DNA of 64,000 nt from an uncultured Prevotellaceae bacterium (GTDB lineage: Bacteria; Bacteroidota; Bacteroidia; Bacteroidales; Bacteroidaceae), in the NCBI GenBank assembly GCA_900316985.1, contig ONFE01000007.1, positions 1 through 64,000 on the forward strand, written 5' to 3'. Below, in pieces: positions 41,500 through 49,085 of this stretch (positions within the stretch are counted from its first letter, which is position 1; the number at the start of each line of letters is the position of its first letter). The notes under the pieces are model-generated. The model ran no database searches. It was given only the letters and a program-made list of their open reading frames with translations, and was not told where the DNA came from. Made by a program: the position numbers and the translations under genes.

Positions 41500-42341
41500 T
41501 ATTGTTCGATATTAAAGAAGCTATTCACCGAGAGGTTGCTGTAGTGGTTCTGGCAGGCACGGTAGAGATTCAAGAGCCATTCCACCCTGTCGGCGCGGTG
41601 CTCACGGTAGTAGGGCATCATGTCCATATAGATGGCGGAGTAGTTGAGTGCCAGCATCCCGGGGGTGAACCGGCGGTATTGCCTTTTGTCTTGATTTTCG
41701 TTGTAGGGTTGAAGCGCCAGTTTCAGGTAATCGGTCAGATAGCGTTCCTCGAGGTTATGTATCTTGACGGAAATGTTATCGTAGGGAGTAACCGAGTAGT
41801 GCATGGTCAGTCCCTCATTGTAGATACACTCCTTCATAGCGTCGGGGAATTCTTTGAAGAGCGGTGAGTCGGTGAAGGGGAAATACACTTTGCGGTCTGT
41901 ATGTTCAGCCACCCACTTGATGGTCTGCTCATAGACCTGTTCGGGCTTCCAGGTCGTTGGGGGCATGGGAATGTCGAGTCGTTCGCAGGTGGCTTGGTCA
42001 AGGCCTCCCGTTTCGGTACATACAAGCACCTTGTCACGATGCACCATGAGCACACGCTGGAGGATCAGCTTTCCAATCAGACTCTCTGCAGATGACATGA
42101 TGATGACACCCCAGTCTTCCATTCCCTGCAGCTCGTTGTAATTGTACATCAGCACGTCCAAGGGGTATTGTCCGCTTTTGTAGTAGCTTTTGAGCAGGTG
42201 ATCGAGTGTCTGCATGTCCTTCTGTTTATACACGGAGACAATCTGTCGCTCATAGTCGGCAGCTGTGGTGTTGAGTTCCTGGGCGTTTGCCTTGAAGAGC
42301 ATCATTGTCAGGAGTGTGAGTGTAATGAACGTTGATTTCAT
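41499..42341 (-). CDS. Exported protein, first gene of the ECF sigma operon
   Basis: A 280-residue protein with signal peptide MKSTFITLTLLTMMLFKANA. The body is helical at first (DYERQIVSVYKQKDMQTLDH) and then alpha/beta, with EDWGVIIMSSAESLIGKLIL, HRDKVLVCTETGGLDQATCE and RKVYFPFTDSP. I do not recognise a family. Its stop overlaps the sigma factor start, so it is co-translated with it and may sense or transmit an envelope signal. The upstream 112 bp contain no TAnnTTTG box; GTGAAC...TGTATGC at about 42385-42410 (minus) is a possible ECF promoter. Confidence 0.65.
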   Translation of the reverse strand: MKSTFITLTLLTMMLFKANAQELNTTAADYERQIVSVYKQKDMQTLDHLLKSYYKSGQYPLDVLMYNYNELQGMEDWGVIIMSSAESLIGKLILQRVLMVHRDKVLVCTETGGLDQATCERLDIPMPPTTWKPEQVYEQTIKWVAEHTDRKVYFPFTDSPLFKEFPDAMKECIYNEGLTMHYSVTPYDNISVKIHNLEERYLTDYLKLALQPYNENQDKRQYRRFTPGMLALNYSAIYMDMMPYYREHRADRVEWLLNLYRACQNHYSNLSVNSFFNIEQ

Positions 42342-42453
42342 TGTGGCTATGTTGCTTTGGTTTTCGTAACTGCATACACCCCAATCGGGAAATCGTTCAC
42401 GGAAAAGGCATTTTTTTTAGTTTTTTCTGAGTGGTATGCAAAGCGGATACAAT

Positions 42454-42489
42454 GAATGCCACTTTGCAGGTCCGTGCAGAGTGGCATTC
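42454..42489. terminator. AATGCCACT hairpin, copy 2
   Basis: GAATGCCACTTTGCA, short loop, TGCAGAGTGGCATTC. Compared with 39469-39506 the arms are the same and only loop bases differ. It lies just past the stop of metY on the minus strand. Confidence 0.75.
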
Positions 42490-42507
42490 GCGTATATAAA
42501 AGAGGTG

Positions 42508-43791
42508 TCAGATTTTGTCGAGAGCCTGACGGATGTCGTCGAGGATATCGTCCACGTCTTCAATGCCTACGGAGAGGCGGATGAGGTCGGGGGCTACGCC
42601 TGCTTCACGCAATTGTTCATCGCTCAACTGCCTATGAGTATGGCTGGCAGGATGGAGCACGCAGGTGCGGGCATCCGCCACGTGAGTGACGATGGCTATC
42701 ATCTGCAGGGAGTCCATGAAACTGATGGCAGTTTCGCGGGTGCCATTGAGTCCGAAGGCCATCACGCCGCAAGAGCCGTTGGGGAGGTATTTCTGTCCGC
42801 GCTCGTAGTTCTCATCGGAGGGAAGTCCGCAATAGTGTACCCATGCCACACGTGGATCCGCTTCAAGGAATTCAGCCACGCGCTGGGCGTTGCGGCAATG
42901 CTGTTGCATGCGCAGGTGCAGGGTTTCGAGTCCGAGGTTGAGCAGGAAGGAATTCTGGGGTGCGGGTATGCTGCCGAGGTCACGCATCAACTGGCTGACG
43001 AGTTTGGTGAGATAGGCTTTCTTGCCGAAGGCCTTCGTGTAGGTGAGTCCGTGGTATGACTCGTCGGGGGTGCAGAGTCCCGGGAACTTTTCAGCCTGCG
43101 ACTCCCAATCGAAGTTGCCGCTGTCGACGACGCATCCGCCCACTTGTGTGGCATGTCCGTCCATGTATTTTGTGGTGGAATGGATGACGATGTCGGCTCC
43201 CCATTCGAAAGGTCGGCAGTTGACGGGTGTGGCGAACGTGTTGTCCACGAGAAGGGGCACGCCGTTACGGTGGGCGATGCGAGCGAACTTCTCAATGTCG
43301 AGCACATTGCAGCCGGGATTTGAGATGGTTTCTCCGAAGAGCAGCTTGGTGTTGGGTCGGAAGGCTGCCTGGATTTCCTCTTCAGAGGCATTGGGGTTGA
43401 CGAAGGTGCACTCGATGCCGAGTTTCTTGAGCGTCACGCCGAAGAGGTTGTAGGTGCCTCCGTAGATTTCGTTGGAGGTGACGAAATGATCGCCGGCCTC
43501 GCAGATGTTGAACACGGCATAGAAGTTGGCAGCCTGTCCGCTGCTGGTGAGTACGGCGCCTACGCCCCCTTCGAGGGCTGCTATTTTGGCTGCCACGGCA
43601 TCGTTGGTTGGATTCTGCAGGCGTGTGTAGAAATAGCCTTCTTTCTTCAGGTCGAAGAGCATAGCCATTTCCTCGGAGTTATCATACTTGAAAGTGGTGC
43701 TCTGGATGATGGGGAGCACGCGGGGGTCACCGTTCTTGGGCTCCCATCCTGCCTGCACACAAAGTGTGGCTGTCTTTAGGTTCTTCTTCAT
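42508..43791 (-). CDS. metY: O-acetylhomoserine sulfhydrylase
   Basis: A 427-residue cytoplasmic PLP enzyme of the Cys/Met metabolism family that makes homocysteine from O-acetylhomoserine and sulfide. The long family-specific form is recognised by TRLQNPTNDAVAAKIAALEG, SNEIYGGTYNLF, the cofactor lysine in HSTTKYMDGHATQVGG (about residue 207) and the C-terminal LHPASHTHRQL...RLSVGIEDVDD. Promoter: minus -7 box TATCTTTG near 43825-43832 with a leader of about 35 nt. Single gene, ended by the hairpin at 42454-42489. Confidence 0.92.
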   Translation of the reverse strand: MKKNLKTATLCVQAGWEPKNGDPRVLPIIQSTTFKYDNSEEMAMLFDLKKEGYFYTRLQNPTNDAVAAKIAALEGGVGAVLTSSGQAANFYAVFNICEAGDHFVTSNEIYGGTYNLFGVTLKKLGIECTFVNPNASEEEIQAAFRPNTKLLFGETISNPGCNVLDIEKFARIAHRNGVPLLVDNTFATPVNCRPFEWGADIVIHSTTKYMDGHATQVGGCVVDSGNFDWESQAEKFPGLCTPDESYHGLTYTKAFGKKAYLTKLVSQLMRDLGSIPAPQNSFLLNLGLETLHLRMQQHCRNAQRVAEFLEADPRVAWVHYCGLPSDENYERGQKYLPNGSCGVMAFGLNGTRETAISFMDSLQMIAIVTHVADARTCVLHPASHTHRQLSDEQLREAGVAPDLIRLSVGIEDVDDILDDIRQALDKI

Positions 43792-43992
43792 AGATTTTTT
43801 GTTGTTGCTTGTTTTGTGAGTGCAAAGATACGATTAAGCGAGCACAATACCAAAAAGAAACTTGTTTATTTTTGAATTGTCGAGCAAGAGTATCTTCTGT
43901 CAAGATACATTTTTTTGATTAAAATTGATACGGAACAGAAAAAAAGTATTATCTTTGCAAAAAGAATAGTTATCCTCAAATGTAATTGTAAG

Positions 43993-44283
43993 ATGAAAAA
44001 GGTTTTATTGACTATTGTGCTCATTATTGCCCTGCTGGCAGTAGCATGCGCGCTGACAAATCCCTCCAAGGAGAAACATATCGACGCCATACAGGAGGCC
44101 TACATGGGCAACCTCGACAGCAAGAGCCTCGACTTCCTTGACGGAAAGTCGCTTACCAAGATCGTGCTCAAGGGAACGCTCGACTACAAGAGCTACGGCG
44201 TCTGCAGTACGGGCAGGATTCTCGACAAGGATGTCTCCTTCGGCATCCTCGGGCATGTTTTCGTAGTGGATAAAAAGAACTAA
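43993..44283 (+). CDS. DUF4359-like small exported or anchored protein
   Basis: A 96-residue protein. One N-terminal hydrophobic helix (KKVLLTIVLIIALLAVACAL) serves as signal or anchor, followed by TNPSKEKHIDAIQEAYMGNL, the recognisable start of DUF4359 domains, and DYKSYGVCSTGRILDKDVSF, then GILGHVFV. The -7 box TATCTTTG (43950-43957) leaves a 30-nt leader to ATG 43993; ATG 43979 is possible but adds a polar Cys-containing start. It is 12 bp ahead of the M48 protease gene and likely co-transcribed. Confidence 0.75.
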   Translation: MKKVLLTIVLIIALLAVACALTNPSKEKHIDAIQEAYMGNLDSKSLDFLDGKSLTKIVLKGTLDYKSYGVCSTGRILDKDVSFGILGHVFVVDKKN

Positions 44284-44295
44284 AACCAAATAGCA

Positions 44296-45210
44296 ATGAG
44301 AAAATTGAGATTGATGATGGCCACCGCACTCGTGGTGCTGATGGCTGCCTGCGGTACGACACGTACGGTGCCCCTCACCGGCAGGACACAGAAAGTGGCT
44401 GACAATGCGCAGATGCTGAGTCTTTCCTTGCAGGAATACCAAAGCTACATGAAGACGGCCAAGAAGTCGACCAATGCGCAGAACACCGCCATGGTAGAGC
44501 GTGTGGGTAAGCGACTGGCTGCCGCCGTGGAGAACTATCTGAAGAACAACGGCTACGAGAGTGAGCTGCAGGGCTATCAGTGGGAATTCAACCTGGTGCA
44601 GAACAAAGAGGTGAACGCCTGGTGTATGCCCGGCGGAAAGATCGTGGTCTATGAGGGACTGCTTCCCGTGACACAGACGGAAGCCGCACTGGCCATCGTA
44701 TTGGGACATGAGATAGCACATGCCGTTGCTATGCACTCGGCAGAGCAGTATCAGAAGAAACTCAATCAGCAGAGTGGCCTTCAGGCTGGTGCCGTATTGG
44801 CACAGGTGCTCGGCGTAGGTTCAACGATGACCTCCGTGGGCGTGCAGGCAGCATCGCAGTATCTGAGTTTCCGCAACCTGAGCTATTCACGCGACCATGA
44901 GACAGAGGCCGATCATCTGGGACTCATCTTTGCCGCTATGGCTGGCTATGACCCACAGGTAGCCATCGACTTCTGGGGCCGTATGGGAACGAGCAACGTG
45001 CCTGAGTGGCAGAGCTCTCACCCCAGCAACGAGAACCGAATCGCCGCCATCAAGAAGGAGATGCCTGAGGCCCTGCAGTACTACAATGCCTACAAGGCCG
45101 CAAATACTCAGGGTACAACGACGACGAAGAAAGCTGCCACAACTACAACAAAGAAGGCTGCCACTACAACGAAGAAGAGCAGCGGCAAAGGCTTTAAGAT
45201 AGGCGGTTGA
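44296..45210 (+). CDS. M48-family metalloprotease lipoprotein
   Basis: A 304-residue periplasmic lipoprotein (lipobox LMAAC) of peptidase family M48, LoiP/YcaL-like. Zinc motif HEIAH is at residues 138-142 (VLGHEIAHAVAMHSAEQ) and the third ligand is in SRDHETEADHLG near 203. SSHPSNENRIAAI is the usual C-terminal family motif. The last 35 residues are low complexity (TTTKKAAT units, then GKGFKIGG) and could bind peptidoglycan or lipid head groups. Probable role: degradation of misfolded outer-membrane or periplasmic proteins. Genes on both sides read the same way. Confidence 0.88.
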   Translation: MRKLRLMMATALVVLMAACGTTRTVPLTGRTQKVADNAQMLSLSLQEYQSYMKTAKKSTNAQNTAMVERVGKRLAAAVENYLKNNGYESELQGYQWEFNLVQNKEVNAWCMPGGKIVVYEGLLPVTQTEAALAIVLGHEIAHAVAMHSAEQYQKKLNQQSGLQAGAVLAQVLGVGSTMTSVGVQAASQYLSFRNLSYSRDHETEADHLGLIFAAMAGYDPQVAIDFWGRMGTSNVPEWQSSHPSNENRIAAIKKEMPEALQYYNAYKAANTQGTTTTKKAATTTTKKAATTTKKSSGKGFKIGG

Positions 45211-45221
45211 ACTCTCTGTCG

Positions 45222-45671
45222 ATGATCCTCCGTGCACCGAGGCCTTCACGCGTGAAAAACATGGAGGCCTCGGTAAGCCGTTTCTGGTGCAGAAAGGGCT
45301 ATACGGGCATTACCATCTTCGGACATATCTTCACCCGAACACAGGAGGATGCCGATAAGTTTAACAGCAAGTTCGACGCATTGAAGAACCATGAGATGAT
45401 ACATGTGCGCCAGGCACAGTCGCTTTATGACAGTTGGTTTCTCTTCTATGTGCGCTACCTATGGTTCTCGCTGATGGCAGTCGGTTATGTACGCAGGATG
45501 AAAGGCGCCATGTACTATCTGAATCCGTTTGAGATAGAAGCCTACCGTTACATGTGGGAGCGCGACTATCTGGAACGTTGTAGCGAAGGGGCTGTGGGAT
45601 GGCGCGAATACGCTCATATGTCGCTGGCTGCACGTATGCGTTACGTGAAGAAATACAATATTGCGCACTGA
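45222..45671 (+). CDS. Small protein with HExxH motif, unknown
   Basis: A 149-residue protein starting at ATG 45222, 11 bp after the M48 gene stop. It contains NHEMIHVRQAQ (an HExxH pattern), one hydrophobic segment (SWFLFYVRYLWFSLMAVGYV) and NPFEIEAYRYMWERDYLERC, a layout seen in small uncharacterised Bacteroidales proteins. HExxH followed by a downstream Glu (EIEAYR) could be a minimal gluzincin site, but a protease role is only a guess. Co-transcribed with the M48 gene by position. Confidence 0.6.
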   Translation: MILRAPRPSRVKNMEASVSRFWCRKGYTGITIFGHIFTRTQEDADKFNSKFDALKNHEMIHVRQAQSLYDSWFLFYVRYLWFSLMAVGYVRRMKGAMYYLNPFEIEAYRYMWERDYLERCSEGAVGWREYAHMSLAARMRYVKKYNIAH

Positions 45672-45749
45672 CTGCAAACTTTTGCGAACTGATGCTGAAA
45701 ATGTACATTTTTGCGAATGCGTTTTTTTGGCGGGTTCGCTTTTTTCTTC

Positions 45750-45757
45750 TATCTTTG
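45750..45757 (+). promoter_or_regulatory. Promoter -7 box adjacent to the HTH-protein start
   Basis: TATCTTTG followed by CA lies 4 bp before the ATG at 45762. The expected transcript start would be at or just inside the first codon, giving a leaderless mRNA. Confidence 0.55.
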
Positions 45758-45761
45758 CACT

Positions 45762-46451
45762 ATGATTGAATTCCAGACATCGAATTTCGTGCTGAGCAAC
45801 CGCGAGTTGTTTCTAGTCATCATCGCAAGTGTGATCTACGTGGTGCTTTTTGTGGTGACCATCCTCAACAGCCGCCGTAAGATTCTCCAACTGCGCGAAC
45901 GTATTAATAAGGTTCACGCGTTGAAGGAGGAGCAGGAGGCGCAGAGCGAGCAGAGTATCGAGGCCAACCGTAAGAAGATTGCCGAACTGGAGAACCTGCT
46001 GAAGAAACTCGGTGATGAGAACTCAATGCTGAAACTGGAACTGGAAGAACGAAAGGCCAAGCTCGACTACGCCAATACGCTCGCCATTATCGACAATGAG
46101 AAACGTCAACAGGCAGAGTCGGTCATCTTCGGTTCTGACATATATGCAAAAATCAAGGACCTGATCGACCGTGGACAGACGATGGGCAAGGATGACTGGA
46201 AACGGCTGACGGAGCTGGTGGACAGCATCTATTCGGGGTTCACTGGAAAACTTTACAGTTTATATCGGATGAACGAGCACGATTACCACGTGAGTCTGCT
46301 CATTAAGATCCACTTACAGCCCAAGGAGATAGCAACGCTGACGGCTCATAGCAAGGAGAGTGTGTCATCGACCCGCAGCCGTCTTTACCAGAAGATTTTC
46401 GGACAGAAAGCATCGCCCAAGGAGTGGGATGATTTCATCCTTTCATTATGA
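45762..46451 (+). CDS. Membrane-anchored coiled-coil protein with C-terminal HTH
   Basis: A 229-residue protein. One transmembrane helix (about 17-37, FLVIIASVIYVVLFVVTIL) is followed by a basic stretch and a long coiled coil (about 40-125, heptads of Leu with Glu/Lys). The C-terminal 65 residues (MNEHDYHVSLLIKIHLQPKE, IATLTAHSKESVSSTRSRLY) form a LuxR/sigma-4-like HTH common at the end of Bacteroidetes membrane regulators. It may be a membrane-tethered transcription regulator. The short distance to the -7 box suggests a leaderless message. It lies 30 bp before nfeD. Confidence 0.75.
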   Translation: MIEFQTSNFVLSNRELFLVIIASVIYVVLFVVTILNSRRKILQLRERINKVHALKEEQEAQSEQSIEANRKKIAELENLLKKLGDENSMLKLELEERKAKLDYANTLAIIDNEKRQQAESVIFGSDIYAKIKDLIDRGQTMGKDDWKRLTELVDSIYSGFTGKLYSLYRMNEHDYHVSLLIKIHLQPKEIATLTAHSKESVSSTRSRLYQKIFGQKASPKEWDDFILSL

Positions 46452-46481
46452 TAGAAGTAAACTTTTTAAATAGATTAGATT

Positions 46482-46928
46482 ATGATAGAGTATTTCGCAG
46501 ACCACATGTGGCAACTATGGACGGTGGTAGCCGTCGTTTGCCTGATTCTTGAATTGATGAACGGTGATTTCTTCATCATGTGTTTTGCTATCGGCGGAGT
46601 CTGCTCTGCCATTGCCGCTGCTGTTGGTGCCGGTGTTTACTGGCAATTGGGCATCTTCGCCCTGTGCTCAGTGCTCAGCCTCTTCTTTGTACGTCCTGCA
46701 GCCCTTCGCTATCTGCATAAGAACGATGACCAAAGGGTGAGTAATGCCGACGCCATTATCGGTCGTGAAGGACGTGTGGTGGAGACCATCGAGGCCGACG
46801 GTTTCGGACGTGTGGCCATCGATGGCGATGTATGGAAGGCTGTCACTGAGGATGGTTCGCCTATAGAGAAAGGCCAGAAAGTGACCGTTGTCTCCCGTGA
46901 GAGTATTATTATTACCGTAAAATTATAA
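46482..46928 (+). CDS. NfeD-family membrane protein
   Basis: A 148-residue protein with three to four helices (about 8-75) and a C-terminal OB-fold domain (about 85-145: AIIGREGRVVETIEADGFGR; GSPIEKGQKVTVVSRESI). This is the short NfeD form that pairs with SPFH proteins. It is followed 21 bp later by the SPFH gene, the standard arrangement, and the two are thought to form membrane microdomain assemblies or quality-control complexes. Confidence 0.9.
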   Translation: MIEYFADHMWQLWTVVAVVCLILELMNGDFFIMCFAIGGVCSAIAAAVGAGVYWQLGIFALCSVLSLFFVRPAALRYLHKNDDQRVSNADAIIGREGRVVETIEADGFGRVAIDGDVWKAVTEDGSPIEKGQKVTVVSRESIIITVKL

Positions 46929-46949
46929 ATTTTTAAAACTATAAAAATT

Positions 46950-47906
46950 ATGGTTAACACTGGATTAATTGTATTGATTATTATTGTGGTCTTGGCACTG
47001 ATTCTTGTCAAGAAGAGTCTTATCATCATCCCCCAAAGCGAGACGAAAATTGTGGAGCGCCTAGGTAAGTATTACGCTACGTTGCAGCCTGGTATTAACC
47101 TCATCATCCCCTTCATCGACCGCGCCAAAGATATTGTCACACTGAACCGTGGACGCTATGTTTATTCGAACACTATTGACCTCCGCGAGCAGGTTTACGA
47201 CTTTGACAAACAGAATGTGATCACGAAAGATAATATCCAGATGCAGATCAACGCGCTTCTCTATTTCCAGATTGTGGACCCCTTCAAGGCCGCCTATGAA
47301 ATCTCGAACCTGCCTAACGCTATCGAGAAACTGACGCAGACGACTCTGCGTAACATCATCGGCGAACTGGAACTTGACCAGACACTGACCTCACGCGATA
47401 CGATCAACACCAAACTCCGCGCCGTGCTCGATGATGCTACCGACAAGTGGGGCGTGAAGGTGAACCGCGTGGAACTGCAGGACATCACGCCTCCTTCAAG
47501 CGTGCTTAACGCCATGGAGAAGCAGATGCAGGCAGAGCGTAACAAGCGCGCGCAGATTCTGACCTCAGAGGGTGAGAAAGCCGCAGAGATTCTGTCGTCT
47601 GAAGGTGAGAAGACGGCTATGATTAATCGTGCCGAAGCCGCCAAGCAGCAGGCCATCCTGACTGCTGAAGGTGAGGCTCAGGCCCGTATCCGCAAGGCCG
47701 AGGCCGAGGCCATCGCCATCGAGAAGATTACCGAGGCAGTCGGCAAGAGTTCGAATCCTGCCAACTATCTGTTGGCCCAGAAGTATATCACAATGATGGA
47801 AGAACTGGCCAAGGGTAATACTACGAAGACGGTCTATCTGCCATACGAGGCTACCAATCTGATGGGCTCTATCGGAGGCATCAAGGATCTCTTCAAGGCT
47901 GAGTGA
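46950..47906 (+). CDS. qmcA: SPFH/Band 7 protein (stomatin/QmcA-like)
   Basis: A 318-residue membrane-anchored protein: one N-terminal helix (3-20), the SPFH domain (about 25-180; IIPQSETKIVERLGKYYATL, ISNLPNAIEKLTQTTLRNII, LDQTLTSRDTINTKLRAVLD) and a long Ala/Glu-rich coiled coil (about 190-270) that drives oligomer rings. The neighbouring NfeD protein is the expected partner. Function is general membrane organisation or protease control; no substrate is visible. Confidence 0.9.
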   Translation: MVNTGLIVLIIIVVLALILVKKSLIIIPQSETKIVERLGKYYATLQPGINLIIPFIDRAKDIVTLNRGRYVYSNTIDLREQVYDFDKQNVITKDNIQMQINALLYFQIVDPFKAAYEISNLPNAIEKLTQTTLRNIIGELELDQTLTSRDTINTKLRAVLDDATDKWGVKVNRVELQDITPPSSVLNAMEKQMQAERNKRAQILTSEGEKAAEILSSEGEKTAMINRAEAAKQQAILTAEGEAQARIRKAEAEAIAIEKITEAVGKSSNPANYLLAQKYITMMEELAKGNTTKTVYLPYEATNLMGSIGGIKDLFKAE

Positions 47907-47923
47907 TTAATCTTGAAACTTGA

Positions 47924-48979
47924 ATGAAAGTCTGTATAGTATGTGGAGCACGCCCTAACTTCATCAAGGTGGCTCCGTTGCTGAGAGCCTTGACCGACCG
48001 ACAGCGGGATTTCTCACTCGTCTATACGGGGAGTGAGAACGACCCTACGTTGGAGTCAACGCTCTTTGAGGATTTGCAGATTCCACGCCCTGATGTGTTT
48101 CTGGGCGTGGATAGCCAGAGCCTCAATGAAATCACGGGGCGCGTGATGGGAGCATTCGACCAGTATCTCGAAAAACATCCCGCCGATGTGGTCATCGTTG
48201 TCGACGACCTTGCCTCCACCATGGCCGCCGCCATCGTCACCAAGAAACGCGGCATACGGCTGGCTCACCTCGTGGCAGGCACCCGTTCCTTTGACATCAC
48301 CATGCCCAAGGAAGTGAACCGTCTGGTCATCGACGGTCTTTCCGACTTGCTCTTCACTGCTGGTATCTCATCGAGCAGCCACACCAACACCGAGGGCGTT
48401 TCGCAAAACAAAGTGTATATGGTGGGCAATATCCTCATCGACAACCTCCGCTACTGTCATAACCGCTGGCAGCGTCCGGCCCTGATGGAGGAAATGAAGC
48501 TCCAGGAAGGGAAGTACATCGTGCTGACCATCAACCGCAAGGCTCTCCTCAACGACCAAGAAAACCTGCAGCGCATGCTCACCGCTATCGCCCAGAATGC
48601 CGCTGACGTGCCGGTAGTTGCCTTTATCAGGCAGGTTTCAGGTATCCACCAACACCCATCACCCATCACCTATCACCCATCACTTCCCTACCTAGAATTC
48701 GGCTACCTCACGGCCCATGCCCTGGGCGTGATAACCGACAGCGGAAACGTAGCAGAAGAAGCCACTTTCAATCATGTGCCCTGTATTACGCTCAACAGCT
48801 ACACCGAGCATATAGAGACCGTGAAAGTGGGAACGAATGTCCTTGTAGGCGAAGATGCGGAGTTGCTAGGGAAGCAAGTGGCCGAAATGGTCAGTGGCAA
48901 TTGGAAGCACGGCGAACTTCCCGACCGTTGGGATGGACGTACCGCCGAGCGCATCCTTCAGATTCTTGATAATGGATAA
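47924..48979 (+). CDS. UDP-N-acetylglucosamine 2-epimerase-like protein with degenerate active site
   Basis: A 351-residue GT-B-fold protein related to WecB. The start CGARPNFIKVAPLLRAL and the region ITDSGNVAEEATFNHVPCIT fit the family. Key catalytic positions differ: the usual HVEAG is HLVAG (Glu to Val) and the His of T-x-HRxEN is absent (LTINRKALL). PKEVNR keeps one acidic residue. Either the activity has changed or it is lost. An in-frame repeat of ACCCATC units (48648-48687) encodes HQHPSPITYHPSLP inside the domain. It begins 18 bp after the SPFH gene. Confidence 0.75.
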   Translation: MKVCIVCGARPNFIKVAPLLRALTDRQRDFSLVYTGSENDPTLESTLFEDLQIPRPDVFLGVDSQSLNEITGRVMGAFDQYLEKHPADVVIVVDDLASTMAAAIVTKKRGIRLAHLVAGTRSFDITMPKEVNRLVIDGLSDLLFTAGISSSSHTNTEGVSQNKVYMVGNILIDNLRYCHNRWQRPALMEEMKLQEGKYIVLTINRKALLNDQENLQRMLTAIAQNAADVPVVAFIRQVSGIHQHPSPITYHPSLPYLEFGYLTAHALGVITDSGNVAEEATFNHVPCITLNSYTEHIETVKVGTNVLVGEDAELLGKQVAEMVSGNWKHGELPDRWDGRTAERILQILDNG

Positions 48980-48989
48980 TGAATAATGA

Positions 48990-49074
48990 AACACAAAGAC
49001 ACAAAGGCACAAAGATTTAAAGTTTTCTCTTCATCGACTAAATTGAATTCTTTGTCTCTTTGTGTCTTTGTGTT
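48990..49074. repeat. Inverted-repeat element with ACACAAAG-tandem arms
   Basis: The left arm (48990-49016: AACACAAAGACACAAAGG...) and right arm (49049-49074) are inverted, matching at about 25 of 27 positions, around a 32-bp A/T-rich centre. It fills the gap between the convergent epimerase and EEP nuclease genes and may act as a transcription end for both. Confidence 0.65.
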
Positions 49075-49085
49075 CAAATAAATTA

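Noticed and set aside
45117-45190. Lys/Thr-rich repeated DNA in the M48 gene as a mobile repeat
   Set aside because: It is a low-complexity protein tail with codon-level variation, not a shared element.
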